Part shown: piece by piece, positions 42,994-52,626 of the stretch
How positions within the stretch are numbered: the first letter of the stretch is position 1
How the letters are laid out: the number at the start of each line of letters is the position of its first letter
Origin: Crossiella cryophila
GTDB lineage: Bacteria > Actinomycetota > Actinomycetes > Mycobacteriales > Pseudonocardiaceae
Reading direction: 5' to 3'
DNA length: 64,000 nucleotides
Assembly (NCBI RefSeq): GCF_014204915.1
Contig: NZ_JACHMH010000001.1
Coordinates: 992,001 to 1,056,000 of the forward strand
The notes under the pieces: model-generated
The model's database searches: none
The model's input: only the letters and a program-made list of their open reading frames with translations
What the model was told of the DNA's origin: nothing
Program-made: the position numbers and the translations under genes

Positions 42994-44814
42994 TCAGCCA
43001 AGACGCTGCTTGAGCGCCTCCAGCTCGTCACGCAGCGAGCTGGGCAGCTTGTCACCGATCTGAGTGAACCACTCCTCGATCAGCGGCAGTTCGGCCCGCC
43101 ACTCGGCCGCATCGACGGCCAGCGCGGCCTCGATGTCGGCCAGCGACGCGTCCAGCCCGGACAGGTCCAGGTCGGCCGCGGTCGGCACGTGGCCGATCGG
43201 GGTCTCCACCGCGGCGGCCTTGCCCTCGATGCGCTCGATGGCCCACTTCAGGATGCGGCCGTTCTCGCCGAATCCGGGCCACAGGAAGCGCTTGTCATCG
43301 CCCCGGCGGAACCAGTTGACGTAGAAGATCTTCGGCAGCTTGACCGAGTCGGCGTTCTTGCCGAGGGAGATCCAGTGCGCGAAGTAGTCACCGGCGTGGT
43401 AGCCGATGAAGGGCAGCATGGCCATCGGGTCGCGGCGGACCTCGCCGACCTTGCCCGCGGCGGCCGCGGTCTTCTCGCTGGAGAGGGTGGCGCCCATGAA
43501 CACGCCGTGCTGCCAGTCCCGCGCCTCGTTGACCAGCGGGATGGTGCCCGCGCGCCGGCCGCCGAAGAAGATCGCCGAGATCGGCACGCCGTTGGGGTCG
43601 TCCCACTCCGGGGCGAGCACCGGGCACTGCGACATCGGCGTGCAGTACCGGGAGTTCGCGTGCGAGCTGAGCACCCCGGCCTCGCCGTCGGCGGGCGTCC
43701 AGTCCTGCTTCTTCCAGGAGGTGGCGTGCGCGGGCTCGTTCTCCATGCCCTCCCACCAGATGTCGCCGTCATCGGTGAGGGCGACGTTGGTGAACACCGA
43801 GTTGCCGCGCTCGATGGTGCGCATGGCGTTCGGGTTGGTCTTCCAGTTGGTGCCCGGCGCGACGCCGAAGAAACCGGCCTCCGGGTTCACCGCGTACAGC
43901 CTGCCGTCCGCGCCGAAGCGCATCCAGGCGATGTCATCGCCCAGGGTCTCGACCTTCCAGCCGGGGATGGTCGGCTCCAGCATGGCCAGGTTGGTCTTGC
44001 CACAGGCCGAGGGGAAGGCCGCGGCGATGTAGTGCACCTTCTGCTCGGGCGAGGTGAGCTTGAGGATGAGCATGTGCTCGGCCAGCCAGCCCTCCTCGCG
44101 CGCGATGGTGGAGGCGATGCGCAGCGAGTAGCACTTCTTGCCCAGCAGCGCGTTGCCGCCGTAGCCGGAGCCGAAGCTCTGGATCTCGCGGGTCTCCGGG
44201 AAGTGGGTGATGTACTTGGTGTCGTTGCAGGGCCACGGCACGTCGGCCTGGCCGGGCTCCAGCGGAGCGCCGACCGAGTGCAGGCAGGGCACGAAGTCGG
44301 CGTCGTCGCCGAAGACCGCCAGCGCCTTGCTGCCCATGCGGGTCATGACGCCCATGGACACCACGACGTATTCGGAGTCGGTGATTTCCACGCCCAGCAT
44401 GGGCTTTTCCGCGGTGAGCGGGCCCATGCAGAACGGAATGACGTACATGGTGCGGCCGCGCATGCAACCGCGGTACAGCTCGGTCATGATGGACTTCATC
44501 TCGACCGGATTCATCCAGTTGTTGGTCGGGCCGGCGTCGGCCTCGTCAACAGAACAGATGTAGGTTCGCTCTTCAACCCTGGCCACGTCATTGGGGTCAG
44601 AGGCGCACCAGAACGAGTTCGGTTTGTTCTGGAGTCGCACAAAGGTGCCTGCGTCGACCAGTTTCTGGTTGAGGCGCTCAGCTTCCTCGGGCGACCCGTC
44701 GACCCAGACGACCTCGTCCGGCGCGGTCAGCTCCGCGACCTCGCGCACCCAGGAAAGCAGGCGCGCGTGCGTCGTGGGTGCCTGATCGAGACCGGGGATG
44801 GTCAGTGCGGTCAT
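42994..44814 (-). CDS. pckG: Phosphoenolpyruvate carboxykinase (GTP)
   Basis: A 606-residue enzyme that converts oxaloacetate and GTP to PEP, CO2 and GDP, the gluconeogenic entry step. The P-loop [10 protein letters not shown], the Mn/Mg site [25 protein letters not shown] and the GTP-binding part [19 protein letters not shown] are all present, and the length is typical. ATG at 44814 has an AGGAG site. It is monocistronic, with its own terminator. Confidence 0.98.
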   Translation of the reverse strand: MTALTIPGLDQAPTTHARLLSWVREVAELTAPDEVVWVDGSPEEAERLNQKLVDAGTFVRLQNKPNSFWCASDPNDVARVEERTYICSVDEADAGPTNNWMNPVEMKSIMTELYRGCMRGRTMYVIPFCMGPLTAEKPMLGVEITDSEYVVVSMGVMTRMGSKALAVFGDDADFVPCLHSVGAPLEPGQADVPWPCNDTKYITHFPETREIQSFGSGYGGNALLGKKCYSLRIASTIAREEGWLAEHMLILKLTSPEQKVHYIAAAFPSACGKTNLAMLEPTIPGWKVETLGDDIAWMRFGADGRLYAVNPEAGFFGVAPGTNWKTNPNAMRTIERGNSVFTNVALTDDGDIWWEGMENEPAHATSWKKQDWTPADGEAGVLSSHANSRYCTPMSQCPVLAPEWDDPNGVPISAIFFGGRRAGTIPLVNEARDWQHGVFMGATLSSEKTAAAAGKVGEVRRDPMAMLPFIGYHAGDYFAHWISLGKNADSVKLPKIFYVNWFRRGDDKRFLWPGFGENGRILKWAIERIEGKAAAVETPIGHVPTAADLDLSGLDASLADIEAALAVDAAEWRAELPLIEEWFTQIGDKLPSSLRDELEALKQRLG

Positions 44815-45053
44815 GGCGTCTCCTGCCTGAGCGAAGAAAGCGTCGCTACGCCCGGGGGCGCCGGGCGTGGCGTGAAAAGGGATTGGTTTGAGGCTAGCGG
44901 TACCCACCAGGCGCTGCCGACACCCGGAGTGTCGCCTCGCTCACAGGACCGATAAGGGGATCGATTCAGCCACTTGTGGCGCGGAGATGAACGGGTGACA
45001 TTTCCAGCGCGCGCCCGGCCAGCAAGCGCTCTCCGGTGGCGTGTCCCACAAAG

Positions 45054-45090
45054 AGATCAACCCCACCCGGATTCCGGATGGGGCTGATCT
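45054..45090. terminator. Hairpin terminator after the DUF6802 gene
   Basis: AGATCA/TGATCT, CCCCA/TGGGG and CCGG/CCGG pair in order around an ATT loop with two single mismatches, 20 bases beyond the stop at 45110. The remainder of the 44815-45109 gap holds only the pckG leader. Confidence 0.65.
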
Positions 45091-45109
45091 GGCACGTGCG
45101 GGCGGGGAA

Positions 45110-45841
45110 CTAGGTCCAGCGGGGCTGCTGCGCGCCACCGATCCCGGTGCCGTTGCCGGTGGAGTCGACCCACTCGCCGGTGACCGGGTCCACGTGGAAG
45201 TTGCCCTGGGCGCCGGAGCCGCCGGTGGCGGTCTCGATCTCCCAGTCGGCGTCGGAGAGCCGGGCGGGCTCGCTGCCCATGGCCTGGCCGAGGTTCTCGT
45301 CGTGCACCACGACCCACTCGCCGTTGCCGCGGTGCTCGCTCACGATCACCTGGCCGCTGCCGGTGATCTCGGTGGCCACGTCCGCGTCGCCGTCGCCGTC
45401 GATGTCGGCGAAGACCACGGTGTCGCCGTCGGCGTCGGTGACCACCAGGGTGTCGCCCTTGCCGTCGCCGTCGGTGTCGGTCAGCTCGCCCTGCAGGTGC
45501 TGCTCGCCGTCGGCGGTGTGCACGATCAGCCCGGACCCGGTGCCCACCGCGGTCTGCGGGCCCGCACTGGAGCGCTGCCCCTCGGTGACCCACTCGCCGC
45601 TGGCCGAGTCGAAGCGCGAGGTGCTGACCACCGCGCCCTTCTCGTCCAGGGTGCGCATGACATCGGCGGTCCCGTCACCGTTGGTGTCGGTGAAGCTGAG
45701 GTAGCCGTCGTCGGTCTCGACCACCGCGGTGTCGTCGATGCCGTCGTGGTTGCTGTCGCTGACGGCCTCGACGGTCTGCTCCGCACCGTCGATGGTCACC
45801 TTGATGTCACCGTCGCCGGCGCCGTGCTCCTCGATGTACAC
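45110..45841 (-). CDS. DUF6802 family protein with EF-hand-like calcium repeats
   Basis: A 243-residue acidic protein. Four calcium-loop motifs are evenly spaced: DSNHDGIDD, DTNGDGTAD, DTDGDGKGD and DIDGDGDAD, each followed by a short beta strand. The C-terminal part ends with Gly/Asn-rich sequence. No signal peptide is visible. This matches DUF6802 proteins common in Pseudonocardiaceae, function unknown; the loops suggest Ca2+-dependent folding. A good promoter lies upstream and no neighbour is coupled. Confidence 0.8.
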   Translation of the reverse strand: MYIEEHGAGDGDIKVTIDGAEQTVEAVSDSNHDGIDDTAVVETDDGYLSFTDTNGDGTADVMRTLDEKGAVVSTSRFDSASGEWVTEGQRSSAGPQTAVGTGSGLIVHTADGEQHLQGELTDTDGDGKGDTLVVTDADGDTVVFADIDGDGDADVATEITGSGQVIVSEHRGNGEWVVVHDENLGQAMGSEPARLSDADWEIETATGGSGAQGNFHVDPVTGEWVDSTGNGTGIGGAQQPRWT

Positions 45842-45902
45842 CTGATCCCCCTCGTACTACCCGGGGTGCGGGCAAGCTGGGCGTTTCTTGCCACTTGGAC
45901 TT

Positions 45903-45931
45903 ACGGTAGGCCCGTTCGGTTCCATCGCCAA
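45903..45931 (-). promoter_or_regulatory. Promoter of the DUF6802 gene
   Basis: On the minus strand TTGGCG (45931-45926), 17-base spacer, TACCGT (45908-45903), about 60 bases upstream of the start at 45841. Confidence 0.5.
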
Positions 45932-45962
45932 GTCGGCAACCGATCGAAATGGTGACAACCTG

Positions 45963-47837
45963 TCAACGCCCCTCGGGCTGCTCCCGGCCCGCCGCGTTGT
46001 TCCGTTGCTCCCTGATCCGCCCGAGCAGCATCTCGGCCTGGGCCCGCCCGGCCTTCACCTCGGCCAGCCGCTTGCCGACCACCTGGAGTTGCCGGTTGCG
46101 CTCGGCGGTGTCCAGCCGCAGCGCCTTGTCCACCTCGCGCAACTCGTCCTCGATCGCGCCGATCCGCTTGCCAAGCGCCTCGTCCATGGCCAGCGACAGC
46201 TGCTGTTCGGCCTCGATGAGCTGTTCGGAGACCAGCTGCTCCATGGTGGAGCGGGCGTCCGCGACCACCTCGGTGAGCCACTGCTTGAGGTAGGTCTTGT
46301 CCGCGGTCTGCTTGCGGGTGCGGGCCAGCCACCAGCCCGCGCCGAGGCCGAGCACGATGGTCACCGGCAGCACCAGCGCGCTGGAGGCGGCGATGCCCAG
46401 CCCGGCCAGCGGCAGCGCGGCCGCCTTGCCGAGGCCGAGGCCGCCGGAGACACCCATGAACACCAGCAGCTTGTCCTCGGCGTTGGGCGGCCGCCGGTCC
46501 GGGCTGCGCAACAGCACCGGCGGCGCCCCGGCGCGGGCGAACTGGGCCCGGATGACCTCCAGCTCATCCGGCGCGAACAGTTCCGCGAGCACCGCCTGGG
46601 CCAGCGCGTCCAGCCTGGTGGCCAGCGCCTGGCTCAACCGGCCGGAGACCAGTTGCAGGGCCGCGTCCAGCTCCTGCGGCAGTCGTTGCAGGCCGTCCCG
46701 GTTGGCCGCGTCGATGGCCCGGCGGAACCAGGACTGCACATCGCGCATCTGCCTGGCGACCTCGTGCGAACTCTCCAGCCTGGCCCGCTGGGTCTCCCCG
46801 CGCAGCTTCACCTGCCAGCCCCTGGTGGCCGAGCGGCGCAGCGCGACCAGCTCGTCCTTGCGGGCCCGCAGGGATTCGGCCTCGGCCTCGCCGGTGCTCA
46901 GCGCGCGCTGCTCGGCGGAGAGCTGCACGGCCTGCCCGGCCAGCGCGGTGGCCGCGGCGCGCAGTGTGTTGGCCTCGGCGAGCATGGCCGCGTGCGCGGC
47001 GACCAGCTCCTGCAGCCCGGTCTGCAACGGCGCGATCCCGGACTGCTCGCGCAGCAGCGCCCCGGTCTCCGGTGTTGGCGCGGTCTTGGCCAGGCCGAAC
47101 ATCCGTGCCGAGACCGGGTGGAAGACGGCGTCGGCGAAGCGCGGCGCGTGCTCGGCGAGCAACGCCCGGTTGGCCTCCAGCACCTGCCGCCAGCCCCGGT
47201 ACTGGTCGGTCTTGGTGAGCGCGAACAGCACGGTCTCCACCCGTTCCCCGGCCTGGGCGAGGAAGGTCAGCTCCCCGCTGGTCAGCGGGGCGGAGGCGTC
47301 CACCACGAACAGCAGCGCGGTGGCGTTGGCGGCGGCCTCGGCGGCGAGTTCGCCGTGCATCGAGTCCAGCCCGCCGACCCCGGGGGTGTCGATCACGGTG
47401 AGGCGGCTGAGCAGCGGGATCGGCGCCTGCACCCGGACGAACCGGGGCGGCAGCTGGCCTTCGGGCAGCTCGCCGGAGACGGTCACCCAGCGGTGCAGCT
47501 GCTCCACCGGGAAGGACACCGGCTGCACCTGTCCCGGGTAACAGGCCTGCGCGGCCCAGTCCTCGCCGTGGGCGAAGACGAGGTAGTTGGCGGTGGCCAC
47601 ATGCGCGTCCACCGGCGACAGGTTCTCCGCCGAGAGCAACGCGTTGACCAGCGAACTCTTCCCCCGGTTGGTCTCACCGACGACCACGACCGACGGCACC
47701 GACGGCCGCCCGTCGCGCACCGCGGCCACCCACCGGGCCGCATCGGGATCGGCGTCCTTGAGCAGTTCGACCAGCCGCCCGACGGTGTGCCGGACCAGCT
47801 TGGGCAACGGCACCCCCGAGGTCACCGGCGTGCTCAC
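45963..47837 (-). CDS. Dynamin-like GTPase with membrane hairpin (IniA/DynA type)
   Basis: A 624-residue bacterial dynamin-like protein. G1 is GETNRGKSS at residues 54-62, G3 is DTPGVGG, and G4 is TKTD. Long helices with coiled-coil character flank a hydrophobic hairpin (GLGLGKAAALPLAGLGIAA, then LVLPVTIVLGLGAGWWLA) near residues 465-510, the membrane paddle. These proteins remodel membranes or stabilise septa; mycobacterial IniA and Streptomyces DynA are relatives. GTG at 47837 overlaps the GrpE-like gene by four bases. Confidence 0.88.
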   Translation of the reverse strand: MSTPVTSGVPLPKLVRHTVGRLVELLKDADPDAARWVAAVRDGRPSVPSVVVVGETNRGKSSLVNALLSAENLSPVDAHVATANYLVFAHGEDWAAQACYPGQVQPVSFPVEQLHRWVTVSGELPEGQLPPRFVRVQAPIPLLSRLTVIDTPGVGGLDSMHGELAAEAAANATALLFVVDASAPLTSGELTFLAQAGERVETVLFALTKTDQYRGWRQVLEANRALLAEHAPRFADAVFHPVSARMFGLAKTAPTPETGALLREQSGIAPLQTGLQELVAAHAAMLAEANTLRAAATALAGQAVQLSAEQRALSTGEAEAESLRARKDELVALRRSATRGWQVKLRGETQRARLESSHEVARQMRDVQSWFRRAIDAANRDGLQRLPQELDAALQLVSGRLSQALATRLDALAQAVLAELFAPDELEVIRAQFARAGAPPVLLRSPDRRPPNAEDKLLVFMGVSGGLGLGKAAALPLAGLGIAASSALVLPVTIVLGLGAGWWLARTRKQTADKTYLKQWLTEVVADARSTMEQLVSEQLIEAEQQLSLAMDEALGKRIGAIEDELREVDKALRLDTAERNRQLQVVGKRLAEVKAGRAQAEMLLGRIREQRNNAAGREQPEGR

Positions 47838-48193
47838 CCGATCCCCTCGCGCAGCGTGTAGACGGTCACGATCGGCGGCCGCACCGGCGCCCCGTGGTCG
47901 AGGAAGCCGACCACCTCGGTCTCGGCCACCAGCCCGGCCAGCGCCGGATCGTCGGTGGGTTCGGTGCCGCCCGCCTCGTGCACTGCCGGGTCGAAGCGCT
48001 GCCCGTCCGGCCGGACCGGGACGACCCCGACCCCGGCCAGCCCGTCCACGATCCGTTCGGCGACACCGGCGCTGCGGGCCCGGTCGAGCGCGTAGAGGCA
48101 GAGCTGGATCAGCTTCTTCCGCTCTCCGCCCGCGAGGTCGAACATGACCTCTTCCGACGCGGCGTCCACCGGTTCGGTTCCCCCGGTCGTCAT
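47834..48193 (-). CDS. GrpE-like small protein between two dynamin-like GTPases
   Basis: A 119-residue protein. A helix (ERKKLIQLCLYALDRARS) is followed by a beta part reading GVVPVRPDGQRFDPAVHEA, then VVGFLDHGAPVRPPIVTVY. The FDPxxHEA motif and the final Gly-Phe...Arg-Pro-Pro...Val pattern match the beta domain of GrpE, the DnaK nucleotide-exchange factor, but the long dimerisation helix of GrpE is missing. It overlaps both neighbours by four bases, so it belongs to the GTPase system. Confidence 0.72.
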   Translation of the reverse strand: MTTGGTEPVDAASEEVMFDLAGGERKKLIQLCLYALDRARSAGVAERIVDGLAGVGVVPVRPDGQRFDPAVHEAGGTEPTDDPALAGLVAETEVVGFLDHGAPVRPPIVTVYTLREGIG

Positions 48194-49713
48194 CTGGATC
48201 CTCCGCCGAGCTGCTGCCAGATCAGGAAGTATGCGCGGTGCACCACGTGCGCCACCCGGCTTTGCGCCGGAGTCGCCCCGAACGAGGCGAAGGCCCGCCA
48301 CCAGCCTGCCCGTTCCAGTGCGTAGGCCAGCAGTTCCGGGTGCGGGCGGCCGCGCAGGCCGAGTTGTTCGTCGACCTTGGCCGAGCCGCCGACCCGCAGC
48401 ACCTCCTCGGCCAGGTCCTCGGGCATGGCGACCTGGCCGGAGGTGACCAGGGTGAGGGCTTCCAGCAGGCGGAGCTGGTGGGCTTCGGGTTTGGCCAGCA
48501 GGACCTCGATCGCGTCGTGCACCCGCTGGCGTTCGCCGGGGTCGCCGGAGGCGCGGGCCAGTGCGGTGACCGAGGCCAGCGCGGCGGCGGCCTTGATGCC
48601 GTCGGCGCGGGCCTTGAACACCAGGTCCAGTTTGGCCAGGACCGCGGCCAGGCCGGATGCCTCCAGCAGGCCGCGGCGCAGGTTGCCCGCGGTCAGTCCG
48701 GGGTCGGCGGTGAGCAGGTCCAGCGCGGTGCCGATGCCGTGCAGGTCCAGCCGGGTGAGCAGGTGTTCCCTGGTCGCGGCAGGCACCGGGGCGTCCCAGC
48801 TCAGGAACAGGTCGGCGGAGAGCAGCATGGTGGCGCGGGTGGTCTCGTCCAGGGCGGCGAGTTGTCTGAGCGCGTCGGCGTCAGTGCTGGTGAAGCCGCC
48901 GGTCTCGGCGGTCTCGGCGAGCAGGCCGATCATCGGCAGCACGTCGGCGACCCTGGGTTTGAGCGTTTCGGCCTGGTGCGCGGCGAGCAGGGTGGCGGCC
49001 TGCCAGAGATCGCCGCCGGAGCCGGCCACCGTCTCAGGGACGATGGTGTCGGCCTTGTTCAGCACCGCGATCGCGTTCACCGGGCCCGCCTCCCGGCTGG
49101 CGGTGGCCGCGGTGAAGGCGGCCAGCGCGGCCCGGTCGTCCGAGCGCACGGTCTGGGTGACCACGTAGAGCACGGCCTCCGCGCCGACCACCGCGTTGCG
49201 GGAGACCTCGTCCAGCGCGTCGGCGCCCTTGCCCGGTTCGCCGAGCAGTTCGGACTCGGTGCGCGCGACCGAGGCCGCGTCGAGTGAGCCCAGGCCGGGG
49301 GTGTCGATCACGGTGAGGTCCCGCAGCACCGCGCTGGTGAGGTATGCCTCCAGATGCGAGACGGTGTCCAGGTCCACGCCCAGGCTGGCCGGGATCATGC
49401 CGTCGGCGTCGAAGGGCAGCACCTGTTTGCGGCCGTCGGTGAAGACCACCTCGACCCGGTCCACCGTGCCGTAGTGGAAGCGGGTGACCAGCCGGGTGCA
49501 CTCGCCGATGTCGGTGGGCGCCACCCGCCGCCCGATCAGCGCGTTGACCAGCGTGGACTTACCCGACTTGATCCGGCCGGCGACCGCGACCTGCAACGGG
49601 GCGCCCAGCCTGCGCAGCACCTCGGCGAATCCGGCCGCGGTGCGCGAGCCGACCTGCGGGGTCAGCCGCTGGCAGAGCTGGGCGACGGCTGCGGACAGTG
49701 GCCCCGGGTTCAC
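48190..49713 (-). CDS. Dynamin-like GTPase (IniC/DynB type)
   Basis: A 507-residue GTPase: G1 AGRIKSGKST at residues 45-54, G3 DTPGLGS, G4 LNKADT. The rest is helical with no membrane hairpin, in contrast to its partner. It is the first gene of the three-gene operon. GTG at 49713 (start of NPGPLSAAVAQL) is preferred; a frame extension to 49755 has low coding bias. The two GTPases probably form a heteromeric assembly. Confidence 0.85.
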   Translation of the reverse strand: MNPGPLSAAVAQLCQRLTPQVGSRTAAGFAEVLRRLGAPLQVAVAGRIKSGKSTLVNALIGRRVAPTDIGECTRLVTRFHYGTVDRVEVVFTDGRKQVLPFDADGMIPASLGVDLDTVSHLEAYLTSAVLRDLTVIDTPGLGSLDAASVARTESELLGEPGKGADALDEVSRNAVVGAEAVLYVVTQTVRSDDRAALAAFTAATASREAGPVNAIAVLNKADTIVPETVAGSGGDLWQAATLLAAHQAETLKPRVADVLPMIGLLAETAETGGFTSTDADALRQLAALDETTRATMLLSADLFLSWDAPVPAATREHLLTRLDLHGIGTALDLLTADPGLTAGNLRRGLLEASGLAAVLAKLDLVFKARADGIKAAAALASVTALARASGDPGERQRVHDAIEVLLAKPEAHQLRLLEALTLVTSGQVAMPEDLAEEVLRVGGSAKVDEQLGLRGRPHPELLAYALERAGWWRAFASFGATPAQSRVAHVVHRAYFLIWQQLGGGSR

Positions 49714-49819
49714 CGGTGCATCGTCGCACGCAGCCCGGCCGCACCGGGTGATCACGGGTAATCCACAAGGGGGAGGAAATGTACGCCTCCGGTACGACGC
49801 AGCTGCCGGAACCGGTGTT

Positions 49820-49825
49820 TAGGCT
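49820..49825 (+). promoter_or_regulatory. -10 box of the histidine kinase gene (leaderless)
   Basis: TAGGCT ends six bases before the GTG at 49832 and no Shine-Dalgarno site is present. Confidence 0.45.
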
Positions 49826-49831
49826 CGTCGG

Positions 49832-51019
49832 GTGCGGAGACTGAGCCTGTGGCTGCGGTCCCACCCGATGGTGGGCGACACCGCGCTGGTCCTCGTGCTG
49901 ACCATCCTGGACATGGCGTGGAAGAACCCGAAGTGGGATGTCACCGACGCCAACTTCTACTCGGTCGGCGCGCTGCTCACGGTGCCGCTGATCGTGCGAA
50001 GGCGTCAGCCGATGGTGGCTGCCGGGCTGATCGTCTTCGCCGAGGTGCTGCGGATCTTCACGCATCCGGTGGACATGGACTACCGGATCGGCGAGTTCGG
50101 CATCCCGATCATGCTCTACACCCTGGCCGTCTACAGCAACCGCACCGCGTCCTGCGGCTTCGCCCTGGCCATCATGCTGGTCAACTTCGCCATCCTGCTG
50201 CGTTTCCCTGAGCCCGGCCCGCCTGCCTGGTCGGTGTTCAGCTGGTTCGCCGCGCCCTCCTTCGCCTGGCTGCTCGGCGAGATCGTGGCCGCCCGGCGGG
50301 CGCTGAACGAGGAGGCGGTGCAGCGATTGCTGCTGCTGGAACTGGAACGGGATCAGCAGGCCAAGATCGCGGTGGCCCAGGAGCGCACCCGGATCGCCCG
50401 CGAGCTGCACGACGTGGTGGCGCACGCGGTGAGCGTGATGGTGGTCCAGGCCGACGGCGCCTCCTACATGATCAAGGACAAACCGGAGCTGGCCGAACGC
50501 TCGCTCAAGACCATCTCGGCCACCGGCAGGCAGGCGCTCAACGAGCTGCGCAGGCTGCTCGGCGTGCTGCGCACCACCGACGAGCACGATCCGGAGCTGA
50601 CCCCGCAGCCCAGCGCGGGCCAGGTCGAGGAGCTGGTGGCGAAGGTGCGCGCGGTGGGCCTGCCGGTGCAGCTGGAGCTGCGCGGCGACCTGGACGAGCT
50701 GCCCGCGGGCATCGGGCTTGGCGTGTACCGGATCGTGCAGGAGTCGCTGACCAACACGATCAAGCACGGTGGCGCCGGGGTCCGCGCCATCGTGCGGGTC
50801 TACCGGGGTGCGGACGCGGTGCAGGTGCAGGTGCTCGACAGCGGCAGCAGCTCGCCAGGCAGCCCCGGCCCGGAACTGGTCTCCGGCGGCAACGGGCTGA
50901 TCGGCATGCAGGAGCGGGCCAGCGTGTTCGGCGGTGAGCTGGAGGCGGGGCCGCGGCCCAACGGCGGCTGGCAGGTCTTCGCCCGGCTGCCGCTGACCAA
51001 CCGCGCCGCCGGGTCGTGA
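49832..51019 (+). CDS. DesK/NarL-type sensor histidine kinase
   Basis: A 395-residue membrane kinase. Four to five N-terminal helices (to about residue 150) form the sensor. A helix leads to the phosphoacceptor motif ERTRIARELHDVVAH, and HATPase_c shows the N box ESLTNTIKHGG and the G box GGNGLIGMQER. The signal is unknown. The adjacent LuxR-type regulator is its partner. Confidence 0.92.
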   Translation: MRRLSLWLRSHPMVGDTALVLVLTILDMAWKNPKWDVTDANFYSVGALLTVPLIVRRRQPMVAAGLIVFAEVLRIFTHPVDMDYRIGEFGIPIMLYTLAVYSNRTASCGFALAIMLVNFAILLRFPEPGPPAWSVFSWFAAPSFAWLLGEIVAARRALNEEAVQRLLLLELERDQQAKIAVAQERTRIARELHDVVAHAVSVMVVQADGASYMIKDKPELAERSLKTISATGRQALNELRRLLGVLRTTDEHDPELTPQPSAGQVEELVAKVRAVGLPVQLELRGDLDELPAGIGLGVYRIVQESLTNTIKHGGAGVRAIVRVYRGADAVQVQVLDSGSSSPGSPGPELVSGGNGLIGMQERASVFGGELEAGPRPNGGWQVFARLPLTNRAAGS

Positions 51020-51046
51020 GCACCGGTGACCTCTAAGCTCGGCACC

Positions 51047-51706
51047 GTGATCCGCGTGATGCTGGTGGACGACCAGGAACTGATGCGCATCGGGTTCCGC
51101 ATGGTCCTCGACGCCCAGGCCGACATCGAGGTGGTCGGCGAGGCCGCGGACGGCAGCGAGGCGGTCCGCAAGGCAGCCGAGCTGCGCCCGGACGTGGTGC
51201 TGATGGACGTGCGGATGCCGGTGCTGGACGGGGTGGAGGCGACCAAGCGGATCAGCACCGACGGCACCGCCAAGGTGCTGGTGATGACCACCTTCGACCT
51301 GGACGAGTACGTGCTGGCCGCGCTGCGCGGCGGGGCCAGCGGCTTCCTGCTCAAGGACACCCCGCCCGCCGACCTGGTCTCGGCGTTGCGCGCGGTGGCC
51401 GGCGGCGACGCGGTGGTCTCGCCGAGTGTCACCCGGCGGCTGCTGGAGCGCTTCCTCGGTTCGCCGGAGTCGGGTCAGCTGCGCGATGCCACCGTGCTGG
51501 ACACGCTCACCGAGCGGGAGCGCGAGGTGCTGGTGCTGGTGTCCAAGGGCCTGTCCAACGCCGAGATCGCCAAGACGTTGTTCCTGTCCGAGGCGACGGT
51601 GAAGACGCACGTCGGCCGGATCCTGTCCAAACTGGACCTGCGCGACCGGGTGCAGGCCGTGGTCCTGGCCTATGAGACCGGACTGGCCCGCCCCGGCGAC
51701 GCCTGA
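51047..51706 (+). CDS. LuxR/NarL-type response regulator
   Basis: A 219-residue regulator. The receiver domain has VDDQ, the phosphoacceptor DVVLMDVRMP and the conserved Lys in FLLKDTP; the C-terminal HTH is TEREREVLVLVSKGLSNAEIA (trimmed). GTG at 51047 was preferred to 51026 because TAAGCT (51034-51039) ends seven bases upstream, as for a leaderless mRNA. It is the cognate regulator of the kinase just before it. Confidence 0.92.
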   Translation: MIRVMLVDDQELMRIGFRMVLDAQADIEVVGEAADGSEAVRKAAELRPDVVLMDVRMPVLDGVEATKRISTDGTAKVLVMTTFDLDEYVLAALRGGASGFLLKDTPPADLVSALRAVAGGDAVVSPSVTRRLLERFLGSPESGQLRDATVLDTLTEREREVLVLVSKGLSNAEIAKTLFLSEATVKTHVGRILSKLDLRDRVQAVVLAYETGLARPGDA

Positions 51707-51708
51707 GT

Positions 51709-52626
51709 TCAGCGGTACTGCGCTGGGTCCCGGTCCAGCGGGGACTCGGTGAAGACGTTGTCGGCGAAGTAACTGCCGCAGTCCGGGCGGGACCCGTCGA
51801 CGTCGGTGAAGCCGTAGGCCTTGGCCAGCTGCCAGGAGGACAGCGACTGGCCGCCCCAGCGGGCCCGGTCCGGGTCGGCGGCCAGTGCGGCGACTGCGCG
51901 GCCGAGGTAGTGCGGGGTCTCGGAGATGCCGAAGTGCTTGTCCTTGGCGATGGCCTCGCGCCAGGTGGCCTCGGTGACGCCGAAGTGGTCGAGCACCTCC
52001 TCGGAGCGCAGGAAGCCGGGGGTGAGCGCGACCGAGGTGCCGCCGTGCGGGGCCAGCTCCTGGTGCAGAACCTTGCCCAGCCGCAGGATCGCCGCCTTGA
52101 CCAGGTCGTAGTAGACCGCTTCGCGGTAGCGCTGGTTGAACATCTCATCGCCGTCGGTGATCTCCACCAGCAGCCCGCCCGGCTGGGCGATGAGCAGCGG
52201 CAGTGCCTTGTGCAGGGCGATCAGGTGGGTGTCCAGGCCGTTGCGCAGCATGGCCAGGCCCTTGCCGAGGTCGTGTTCCCACACCGGTTTGTGCTCGGAG
52301 AAGCCGTCGCCGCCCCAGACGTCGTTCACCAGCACGTCCAGCCGCCCGTGCCCCTCGCGGATGCGCGCCACCAGAGTGTCCACATCGGACTCCTCGGTGT
52401 GGTCGCAGCGCACCGGGATGCCGGTGCCGCCCGCCGCGGTGACCAGTTCGGCGGTGTCCTCGATGGTCTCGGCCCGGCCCATCGGCGAGGGCCCGGTGGC
52501 CCGGCTGCTGCGCCCGGTCACGTAGACCGTGGCGCCCAGCGCACCCAGCTCCACCGAGATCCCCCGGCCAGCCCCGCGAGTGCCCCCGGTGACCAGAACA
52601 ACCTTGTCCGCCAACGCTTTGCTCAT
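51709..52626 (-). CDS. Short-chain dehydrogenase/reductase
   Basis: A 305-residue oxidoreductase. TGGTRGAGRGI is the nucleotide motif and YDLVK is the catalytic YxxxK. VLVNDVWGGDG replaces the usual NNAG. The C-terminal 60 residues, including YFADNVFTESP, are longer than in classical SDRs. It is co-transcribed with, and overlaps by four bases, a TetR regulator, so its substrate may be that regulator's inducer. Confidence 0.9.
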   Translation of the reverse strand: MSKALADKVVLVTGGTRGAGRGISVELGALGATVYVTGRSSRATGPSPMGRAETIEDTAELVTAAGGTGIPVRCDHTEESDVDTLVARIREGHGRLDVLVNDVWGGDGFSEHKPVWEHDLGKGLAMLRNGLDTHLIALHKALPLLIAQPGGLLVEITDGDEMFNQRYREAVYYDLVKAAILRLGKVLHQELAPHGGTSVALTPGFLRSEEVLDHFGVTEATWREAIAKDKHFGISETPHYLGRAVAALAADPDRARWGGQSLSSWQLAKAYGFTDVDGSRPDCGSYFADNVFTESPLDRDPAQYR

